Assembly (NCBI GenBank): GCA_013813435.1
Contig: JACCRS010000081.1
Span: 1-44,545 of the forward strand
Length of the DNA: 44,545 bases
DNA from: Gemmatimonadales bacterium
GTDB lineage: Bacteria; Gemmatimonadota; Gemmatimonadetes; Gemmatimonadales; GWC2-71-9
Reading direction: 5' to 3'
Shown here piece after piece: positions 37,791 through 44,545 of this stretch. Both the position numbers and the translations under genes were made by a program. The notes under the pieces were generated by a model that made no database searches, was not told where the DNA came from, and worked only from the letters and a program-made list of their open reading frames with translations. Each line of letters starts with the position of its first letter. Positions within the stretch are counted from its first letter, which is position 1.

Positions 37791-38816
37791 ATGCTGATAC
37801 ATTCGAGCATGCTAGACCAGCCCCCGGCAACGCCAGCGCGTGCCGCTATCACGGCGGTTTCGTCGTACGTGCCGGAGCGCGTTCTCACCAACGCCGACCT
37901 ATCCCAGCGGCTCGATACGTCCGATGAGTGGATCTTTACGCGAACGGGGATCCGCGAGCGCCGCATCGGCGCCCCCGGTGAAACGACATCCATGATGGGT
38001 GCGGAAGCAGTGCGGCGCCTTATGGGTCGGCGCGGCCTGGGGGCTGACGAGGTGGACGCGATCATCGTAGCCACCGTAACGCCCGATATGCTCTTCCCCG
38101 CCACCGCCTGCCTCATCCAGGACCAGCTCACCCTCAGCCGGGCCTGGGGTTTCGACTTATCCGCCGCCTGCTCGGGGTTTCTCTACGGGCTGACTGTCGG
38201 GGCGCAACTCGTCGCCAGCGGCTCTCACGAGCGCGTCGTGGTAGTGGGGGCGGATCTCATGAGCTCCATCATCGACCCGCTCGACCGCACTACTGCCGTG
38301 CTTTTCGGCGATGGAGCCGGCGCCGCACTGCTGGAACGCGCCGAGTCGGGATACGGCATTCTGGATTTTCATCATCGGGTCGATGGCAGCGGACGCAACG
38401 ATCTGATGATGCCGGCCGGTGGAAGCCTCCTTCCGCCGAGCATGGCGACAGTGGCGGCCCGCCAGCACTTCCTGAAGCAGAACGGAAGGGCGGTCTTCAA
38501 ATTTGCCGTAACCAACATGGTGGAGAGCGTGCAGGTTCTCCTGGAACGCAACGGTCTTGCAGCCTCGGATCTGGCCATGGTAATCCCTCACCAGGCCAAT
38601 CAGCGAATTCTCGACGCCACGGCTCAGCGTCTGGGCCTGCCCTGCGAGAGGGTCGCGACGGTATTGGCGGCCTACGGGAACACCACTGGGGCCACCCTCC
38701 CGCTGGCGCTGGACGATGTGGTCAGGAATGGAAGGATCGCGCGGGGTGATCTGGTGATGTTTACTGCGGTGGGCGCGGGATTGACCTCCGGCGCGACGTT
38801 GGTACGGTGGCAATGA
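37791..38816 (+). CDS. fabH: 3-oxoacyl-ACP synthase III
   Basis: [72 protein letters not shown]. Start 37791 or 37809. Confidence 0.95.
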   Translation: MLIHSSMLDQPPATPARAAITAVSSYVPERVLTNADLSQRLDTSDEWIFTRTGIRERRIGAPGETTSMMGAEAVRRLMGRRGLGADEVDAIIVATVTPDMLFPATACLIQDQLTLSRAWGFDLSAACSGFLYGLTVGAQLVASGSHERVVVVGADLMSSIIDPLDRTTAVLFGDGAGAALLERAESGYGILDFHHRVDGSGRNDLMMPAGGSLLPPSMATVAARQHFLKQNGRAVFKFAVTNMVESVQVLLERNGLAASDLAMVIPHQANQRILDATAQRLGLPCERVATVLAAYGNTTGATLPLALDDVVRNGRIARGDLVMFTAVGAGLTSGATLVRWQ

Positions 38817-38821
38817 TGGTC

Positions 38822-38847
38822 GAGCCGCCTGCGGCTCAGCCTAGGCT
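38822..38847. terminator. Hairpin between convergent fabH and aldo/keto reductase genes
   Basis: GAGCCGC-CT-GCGGCTC (38822-38837) followed by palindrome AGCCTAGGCT (38838-38847); no clear T-tract. Confidence 0.4.
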
Positions 38848-39758
38848 CGCGAGAAATCCGCTGCCGTGATGGCCGAGAGGTCCGCCTCGCTCAATGCCAG
38901 CTCCGCTGCTCCGGTGCTGTCGCGGGCATGCTCCACCGTGCGTGCGCTTGGAATGACCAGGATGTCCGGTGAGTGCGCCAGCACCCACGCGAGCACCAGG
39001 GCATGCGATGTGACCCCGAGTCGGGCGGCCATCGGCTGAAGAACCGGATGGGCCGGGAGCTTGCGATTGAGTCGCCCACCACCCGTGGGGCTATACGCCA
39101 GAAATCCAATGCCTTGCTCGGCGCAATACTCCACCACTCCGTCGGCCAGCGCCTCGCGAAAAAACGGATTCAGCCGGTTCTGTACGCTCGTTATCGCCAC
39201 CACCGTCCCAGCCTCCTCGATCTCAGCCACCGAAACGTTGGAGAGCCCAATCCAACGGATCTTTCCCTCACGCTGGAGATCGGCTAGCTCACCAACGCTT
39301 TCGGCGAGTGGAACCCGCGGGTCGGGCGCGTGGAGCTGATAGAGATCGATCCGCTCGACCCCCAGAGCCTCGAGCGAGCGCTCACAGGCGGCGCGCAGCT
39401 GCCGCGGCCGTCCGTCCGGTTCCCAGCGGCCATGGGGGCGTGTGAGCCCGCCCTTGGTGGCGACTATCACGTCACTGATATCGTGCTGCCAGTTCTTGAG
39501 CGCTCGGGCCACCAGTCGCTCATTATGCCCGACATCCCGGTGGTCGAGACAGTAGACATCGGCGGTGTCGATCAGCGTGACGCCGGCATCCAGTGCCGCG
39601 TGGATAACGCGGATCCCCTGATCCTCGGGGGGACGATCCTGAATCGAGAGATGCATCCCGCCGTATCCCACTGCCGACACCCGCGGAGCGCCCAAGCCGA
39701 GGCTCCGCCGAGGGATCGTTCCGGGAGTCTGGACGGGGAAGGCCCGCGCTTCGCTCAC
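38841..39758 (-). CDS. Aldo/keto reductase
   Basis: VIHAALDAGVTLIDTADVYCLDHRDVGHNERLVARAL; RSLEALGVERIDLYQLHAPDPRVPLAES; IRWIGLSNVSV. Confidence 0.93.
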   Translation of the reverse strand: MSEARAFPVQTPGTIPRRSLGLGAPRVSAVGYGGMHLSIQDRPPEDQGIRVIHAALDAGVTLIDTADVYCLDHRDVGHNERLVARALKNWQHDISDVIVATKGGLTRPHGRWEPDGRPRQLRAACERSLEALGVERIDLYQLHAPDPRVPLAESVGELADLQREGKIRWIGLSNVSVAEIEEAGTVVAITSVQNRLNPFFREALADGVVEYCAEQGIGFLAYSPTGGGRLNRKLPAHPVLQPMAARLGVTSHALVLAWVLAHSPDILVIPSARTVEHARDSTGAAELALSEADLSAITAADFSRA

Positions 39759-40027
39759 GCGAGGCCCAACTGCCTGGTGAGTCGCTGCCAGTCGGCGGCG
39801 GAGACGGTGCCTTCGTTCATCAGTGGGGTGAGTGTGGCCAAGATTTCGGCCCGGCTGCCATCGATTCGCCGATCGCGCAGCTCGCCGATCATGCGGGCAA
39901 ACCGGTGCTCATACTCATCGGCATCGAGAGTGCCGTCCTTCCGCTGACTACTGAGCTTCCTGAGCTCGTCCGCGACGCGCGCCGGCGTCACGGGCTTGAG
40001 AGCGCCCCCCTGCTTGTCAGCCGACAT
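39755..40027 (-). CDS. Hypothetical small protein
   Basis: 90 aa, charged, overlaps the aldo/keto reductase start by 4 nt. Confidence 0.65.
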   Translation of the reverse strand: MSADKQGGALKPVTPARVADELRKLSSQRKDGTLDADEYEHRFARMIGELRDRRIDGSRAEILATLTPLMNEGTVSAADWQRLTRQLGLA

Positions 40028-40115
40028 GTCGTCCCTCTCTCCATAGCCGTGAACGGGTTAATACCAGTGCCTGCATTATCGCTGGACCTGCCGCACCACG
40101 TCCAGAGCCGGCGTT

Positions 40116-40652
40116 TCAGTTAGTACCTGGCGGCGCGACCCCTTGCGCGGTGAGGATGATCGGCACCGGGAACTGGAGCGTGTTGTTCCCTTCGCTCGAT
40201 TCGGAGACCGCACCGGTCACATCGAGAATCGACCCGACGTAGTAGGGCCCGGCCGGCGTGCTCGCACGCAGCTTCTTGTGTCGCAGATAACTATCCTCGC
40301 CTCCCGGAAGAAGCTCTCGGGGAGCCGAGAAGTGGTCGATCTGGATGTCAGCAGAGTCGATCGTCCGGTCTTGGGAAAGCATGACGCGAATGACCCACCC
40401 GGGATTCACCACGCGAGTGCCACCATTTCTCACTCCGATGGTCATCTCCAGGATCGAGTCGAGCCGGACCTGGTCGGGTACTTCGATCGGTCCGGCGAAG
40501 AGGTCGGCCTCGAGACCGGGCCCGGGCTCCGTCGGGTTGCGTCCAACAGTGGGTCCCTCCGAACCGGCGACGCAGCTCCCGAGCGAGGCGGTGAGCATCA
40601 GGCCCCAGGTCCATCGCGAAAATTGGGAGTATCCCGGGCCAGGAGGGGTCAT
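40116..40652 (-). CDS. CARDB-like domain lipoprotein
   Basis: Lipobox-like LTASLGSCVAG; LDSILEMTIGVRNGGTRVVNPGWVIRVMLSQDRTIDSADIQID...SEGNNTLQFPVPI; start overlaps upstream stop. Confidence 0.7.
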   Translation of the reverse strand: MTPPGPGYSQFSRWTWGLMLTASLGSCVAGSEGPTVGRNPTEPGPGLEADLFAGPIEVPDQVRLDSILEMTIGVRNGGTRVVNPGWVIRVMLSQDRTIDSADIQIDHFSAPRELLPGGEDSYLRHKKLRASTPAGPYYVGSILDVTGAVSESSEGNNTLQFPVPIILTAQGVAPPGTN

Positions 40653-42937
40653 CGGGCGCTCGCAATGCCGCCGGCAAGCTGCTTGTCAACCGGAAGGCTC
40701 CGAATCCGGCGGCGGGTTGCCGAGAAAATTGCGTTACACAGCGCGGGAGCTACCGGAGGAACCCCTGGTTCGCCCACACCGCCGGGCTGCTCCGTGCTGG
40801 GAAGTATGTGTACGCCGAACTCGCGCGGCGCGGCATCGATCCGGGCTACGCGGTAGTCGGTGTAGTTGGATTGGACCGGTCGCCCCTCCTTGAAGGTGAT
40901 CTCGCCATAGAGTGTATTGCCGATTCCCATGATGGTAGCGCCTTCCATCTGGGCGCGTACCCGTTCCGGATTCACGACCGTACCGGCATCGATGGCGACG
41001 TCTACACGCGGAATGGTGACGGTGCCGTCAGCCTTGATTTCCACCTCGATCACCGTTGCGACGTAGCTGAGAAAGCTCCGGTGTACCGCGATTCCCCTCC
41101 CGCGGCCGCTGCCGAGCGGCTTGCCCCAGCCCGACTTCTCGGCAACCAGCTCGAGAACCTTCCGGTAGCGCCCGGTGTCGATCGGGTAATCCTCGAAGCT
41201 GCGATCGTAGTTCGACGGCTTTGCCACCAGCCCGGCCTTGGTCATGTCAATGATCCGGTCCGGGCCGATGAGCTCGAGCAGGAAACCCTTGGGATCCTTG
41301 CCTGCGGCATGGGCCAGCTCGTCGGCAAACGAAGAGATGGCGAATGCGTGCGGGATGTTGATCACCGAACGGTACCAGCCGATGCGGGTCAGTGCGGCGG
41401 CGGGACCATTCTCACACCGAAGGTTCGGCACGGCGAACGGGAGGTCGGTGATGCCCTGGCCCACCTCTCCGTCCCCGGCGTAGACGGTGCCCGGAACGAA
41501 CGTGGCCATGATGGAGGGGAACGCGGTTCGGTGGAGCCACGAAGTTACTTTGCCGTTCGCGTCCAGACCGCCCTCGAGGTGTTGGGCCGCTACGGTGTGG
41601 AAGTAGTCGTGCTGGATGTCGTCCTCCCGGGTCCAGACAACCTTGACGGGCTTGCCGACTTCCCGGGCCAGCAGGGCCGCCTCCACGATGAAATCGGGCT
41701 TCGACTTCCGGCCAAATCCGCCACCCAGCAAGGTCACGCTGACTCGCACATTCTCCACCGGGATCTTTAGCGCGAGCGCTACGGTATCGCGGGCAGCCTG
41801 CGGGTGCTGGGTGGGTGCCCAGATGTCGCACTTGCCGTTCTCGAAGGTAGCGAGCGCCGCGAGTGGCTCCATCTGCGCGTGGCTCAGGTGCGGAACGTAG
41901 TAGTCTGCCTGCAGCCGCTTCGAAGCACTAGCCAGCGCCCGGGCAGCGTTTCCCTGGCTGCGGACGACCTTGCCGGCGCGCCGCACGCTGCGCTCCAGTT
42001 CGGTGCGGAACACCGCCGAGTCGTAGGTAGCATGGGGCCCGTGGTCCCAGTCGATTTTGAGTTTCTGCCGCCCTTGCAAGGCCGCCCAGGTGCTTCGGGC
42101 CAACACGGCCACACCACCAAGCGGCATGAAGGCCGAGGGAGGCGGGGCGGAGTCGAGCTGAACCACGCGCTCGACGCCCGGCACTTTTTCCGCCGCCGAG
42201 GAGTCCACCGACTTTACGGCCCCACCATAGACCGGCGGACGCGCGATCACTGCCACCAGCATGCCCTCGCGCCGGAGATCCATTCCGTACAGTGCCGCTC
42301 CGGAAATCATATCGGCCATGTCTACGCTGGGCATGTCCTTGCCGATATAACGAAACTGCTCCGGCCGCTTGAGCCGTATTGCCGCTTTGCCCGGCATGGG
42401 GAGCTCACGCGCAGTGGCCACCAGTTCCCCGTAGCCGAGCGTCCGCCCGCTGGAGCGGTGAGTCACTACATGCTGCCGGGCCTCGACCTCGGAAGCCGGT
42501 ACGCTCCACTGCTTCGCCGCCGCCGCCTCGAGCAGTGCGCGGCCGGTGGCGCCGGCCTCACGCAGCGCCCCATAGAAGTCCCGAATACTTCGCGAGCCAT
42601 CCGTGTTCTGAGATCCATAGGTTTTCTCATCTCCCAGTGCCTGCTCCACCTTCACCTGGCTCCAGTCGGCATCGAGCTCGTCGGCCACGATCATGGCCAC
42701 TGACGTGCGTATCCCCTGCCCCATCTCCGAGCGGTGGCAGATCACCGTCACGGTGCCGGTATCGTCCAGCCGGAGGTACGCGGCCGGTGTTACCGACGTC
42801 GTGGCGGCCTTGGGTGCTCCCCGCAACGCATCGCTCAGGCGCCGGCATCCGCTCAGCGACACCGCGAGAACCAGCCCGCCAGCGCCGAGCAGCTGCACGA
42901 ACTCGCGCCGTTCCATGCTCGTACTCTGGGAGTTCAT
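40649..42937 (-). CDS. Molybdopterin-binding hydroxylase large subunit (isoquinoline 1-oxidoreductase beta / xanthine dehydrogenase family)
   Basis: RREFVQLLGAGGLVLAVSLSGC leader; GQGIRTSVAMIVADELDADWSQVKVEQA; VTLLGGGFGRKSKPDFIVEAALLAREVGKPVKVVWTREDDIQHDYFH. Confidence 0.93.
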   Translation of the reverse strand: MNSQSTSMERREFVQLLGAGGLVLAVSLSGCRRLSDALRGAPKAATTSVTPAAYLRLDDTGTVTVICHRSEMGQGIRTSVAMIVADELDADWSQVKVEQALGDEKTYGSQNTDGSRSIRDFYGALREAGATGRALLEAAAAKQWSVPASEVEARQHVVTHRSSGRTLGYGELVATARELPMPGKAAIRLKRPEQFRYIGKDMPSVDMADMISGAALYGMDLRREGMLVAVIARPPVYGGAVKSVDSSAAEKVPGVERVVQLDSAPPPSAFMPLGGVAVLARSTWAALQGRQKLKIDWDHGPHATYDSAVFRTELERSVRRAGKVVRSQGNAARALASASKRLQADYYVPHLSHAQMEPLAALATFENGKCDIWAPTQHPQAARDTVALALKIPVENVRVSVTLLGGGFGRKSKPDFIVEAALLAREVGKPVKVVWTREDDIQHDYFHTVAAQHLEGGLDANGKVTSWLHRTAFPSIMATFVPGTVYAGDGEVGQGITDLPFAVPNLRCENGPAAALTRIGWYRSVINIPHAFAISSFADELAHAAGKDPKGFLLELIGPDRIIDMTKAGLVAKPSNYDRSFEDYPIDTGRYRKVLELVAEKSGWGKPLGSGRGRGIAVHRSFLSYVATVIEVEIKADGTVTIPRVDVAIDAGTVVNPERVRAQMEGATIMGIGNTLYGEITFKEGRPVQSNYTDYRVARIDAAPREFGVHILPSTEQPGGVGEPGVPPVAPALCNAIFSATRRRIRSLPVDKQLAGGIASAR

Positions 42938-42938
42938 G

Positions 42939-43391
42939 TCACGCCTCCACTGCCGCCGCCCGGATGGCGGCGCGGATGCGGACGTAAGTTCCGCAGCGGC
43001 AGATGTTGCCCGCCATGGCCTGATCTATCTCGGCATCGTTCGGCTTCGGGGTGGCCTCCAGCAGCGCCGCGGCCTGCATGATCTGCCCCGTCTGGCAGTA
43101 CCCGCACTGCGGAACGTTGTGCGCCCGCCATGCCCGCTGCACCGGATGAGACCCGTCTTTGCTAAGCCCCTCGATGGTGATGACTTTTCGCCCCTCCACC
43201 GCCGACACCGGTGTGACACACGCGCGTACGGCCTTCCCGTCGAGGTGAACGGTACAGGCACCGCAGGCCGAGACTCCGCAGCCGAATTTGGTGCCGGTAA
43301 GCCCGAGCTCGTCTCGGAGGTACCACAACAACGGCATCGCCTCGTCGCCGCTGAATTCCTGGCGCCTGCCGTTCACGGTCATGCTGATCAT
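42939..43391 (-). CDS. (2Fe-2S)-binding hydroxylase small subunit (isoquinoline 1-oxidoreductase alpha-like)
   Basis: [66 protein letters not shown]. Confidence 0.95.
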   Translation of the reverse strand: MISMTVNGRRQEFSGDEAMPLLWYLRDELGLTGTKFGCGVSACGACTVHLDGKAVRACVTPVSAVEGRKVITIEGLSKDGSHPVQRAWRAHNVPQCGYCQTGQIMQAAALLEATPKPNDAEIDQAMAGNICRCGTYVRIRAAIRAAAVEA

Positions 43392-43619
43392 GGATCAACT
43401 CCTGATTCACTGTGCGGGCGGGCGGCGGGAACGGCTCGGCGGGGCAGTGCTCCGGGGCTTTCGGCGCCGTCATAAGGAGGTCTCCTGCAATCTGCTGTCT
43501 CGCCGGCTCAGCGCAAGAACATGGCGACGACCGAGGGCCCCCTCGCTGAACTCGGGGCAGGTCTGGCGGTGGAGGCGGGCCCGGTGCTATGCTGACGATC
43601 CTCCGATCCCGAGCCTGCC

Positions 43620-43871
43620 ATGCGATTTCCCATCTGCCTTTCCGTAGCACTACTGGTCGCTTGCGGCGCATCCGATCGGAAGCGACAGGTTGCCGAGTGC
43701 GTGGACATTTATCGAACCGCCTACGTGACTGGCGGGGTCCGTGAGTGCCTGGTCAAGCGCCACGGCTGGTCTGCTGAGGCCGCCGCCGACGCCCAGCGCG
43801 ATCTGGAGAGCCACCCGGACAGCGCGGCGTTGGGCGACAGTGGACAGGTGGGCGACAGCCTGCGGAGATAG
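43620..43871 (+). CDS. Small hypothetical lipoprotein
   Basis: 83 aa with MRFPICLSVALLVACGASDRKR lipobox-like leader. Confidence 0.55.
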   Translation: MRFPICLSVALLVACGASDRKRQVAECVDIYRTAYVTGGVRECLVKRHGWSAEAAADAQRDLESHPDSAALGDSGQVGDSLRR

Positions 43872-43876
43872 TTCGA

Positions 43877-43964
43877 GTCATTGCGAGGGCGCTCAGCGCC
43901 CGAAGCAATCCAGCTGTCGGAACAACTGGATCGCCACGCGGGCCTAGGGCCCGCTCGCGATGAC
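43877..43964. repeat. REP/MITE-like nested palindrome
   Basis: GTCATTGCGAG...CTCGCGATGAC outer arms; CGAAGCAATCCAG...CTGGATCGCCACG inner arms; each arm has its own hairpin: GGGCGC-TCA-GCGCCC (43887-43901) and GCGGGCC-TAG-GGCCCGC (43938-43954). Confidence 0.75.
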
Positions 43965-44000
43965 TGGGTACTTGGCCCATTTGCGGGTTACGAGGCCGCT

Positions 44001-44545
44001 CTACTCCAGCTCTCCGGCCGTCACCTCCGGGTCCACCACGACAGTTGGGGTCGGAGCCGATGTCTCGACGCCCGGGGCAGGCGCCTTGCTCCCGTCGCCC
44101 TCGTCTTCCCGCTTCTCTCCTTTGACGTCGTCCAACGTTTCCTTTCTGATCCAGCCATGCGCCGCGGCGTGCCGTGCCGCCGCGAGGGTGTCGTCGGCCA
44201 GCACCAGCGTCGACCCGGCACCGACTATCCGCTCCGCCAGCGTGCGCATCGCCGGCGAATCCTCGGGATGCTGCCGGACGTTCCGGATGTACACGGCAAG
44301 AATGCGCTGCGGATGCGCTGCCACGATGTCGGCATAGATCTCCGAATCTTCTTGGGCGCTGTCCCCGATCAGGATGAACGGGAGGGACGGGTAGGTGGCG
44401 AGAATCTCGCGGATGATGCCGGTCTTGTAGCCGGCGTTTCGAAGCAGCGAGGGGGCCAGATCCCAATCGCGGAGCAGGAGTGGCCCGGTTGGGATCCGCT
44501 GGGCGTCGAGGAACTCCGCAATCACGTCGTACAGGTTCCAGGGAC
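44001..44545 (-). CDS. App1-like phosphatase domain protein (DUF2183-type), N-terminus outside window
   Basis: Frame stays open to the edge: PWNLYDVIAEFLDAQRIPTGPLLLRDW...ILATYPSLPFILIGDSAQEDSEIYADIVAAHPQRILAVYIR. Confidence 0.85.
   Translation of the reverse strand, partial: PWNLYDVIAEFLDAQRIPTGPLLLRDWDLAPSLLRNAGYKTGIIREILATYPSLPFILIGDSAQEDSEIYADIVAAHPQRILAVYIRNVRQHPEDSPAMRTLAERIVGAGSTLVLADDTLAAARHAAAHGWIRKETLDDVKGEKREDEGDGSKAPAPGVETSAPTPTVVVDPEVTAGELE

Noticed and set aside
40808-41770. 320-aa plus-strand ORF antisense to the hydroxylase large subunit
   Set aside because: No recognisable motif; fully overlaps a strongly supported gene. The same applies to other long antisense ORFs (e.g. 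26744-27733, 30978-32018, 41804-42703).
13753-44466. Additional tRNA, rRNA, CRISPR, or prophage features
   Set aside because: No T-loop/anticodon patterns, spaced direct repeats, integrases or phage structural genes were recognised.

Overview
This is a gene-dense, high-GC bacterial chromosomal window. Gene order and content look Gemmatimonadota-like, but that is inference. I see no rRNA, tRNA, CRISPR array, prophage or IS element. From left to right it holds:
(1) a very large sensor-kinase-type ORF, open across the left edge, minus strand, absent from the supplied ORF track;
(2) a creatininase-family gene, then a TolC / HlyD(MacA) / four-permease MacB-FtsX-type export operon with no ATPase, whose permeases look like a duplicated pair;
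(3) a DUF4349-like lipoprotein, bshB1, a cysteine desulfurase and mnmA;
(4) a minus-strand block running ffs (SRP RNA), dnaX, ybaB, recR, a small membrane protein, mglB-like, mglA, pgsA, cinA, grpE, dnaJ;
(5) a SnoaL-like protein, YihY/BrkB, YtxH, class II aldolase, pgi, MBL hydrolase, pyk and an amidohydrolase;
(6) an AT-rich intergenic island;
(7) a periplasmic redox cluster (peroxiredoxin, TlpA, CcdA) next to ispG, then fabH and an aldo/keto reductase;
(8) a CARDB-like lipoprotein, molybdenum hydroxylase large and small subunits, and an App1-like phosphatase cut by the right edge.
The most interesting unexplained structure is a recurring repeat architecture. At six sites, degenerate 7- or 8-bp tandem units face an inverted copy of the same array across an 11-92 nt spacer. 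Three sites share the octamer GCGGG[G/T/A]CA. One lies inside dnaX, one between dnaX and ffs, and one at the junction of the duplicated permease pairs. Other notable observations are an SRP RNA with a non-GGAA apical loop, a probable CTG start for the YihY gene, and a REP-like nested palindrome near the right end.
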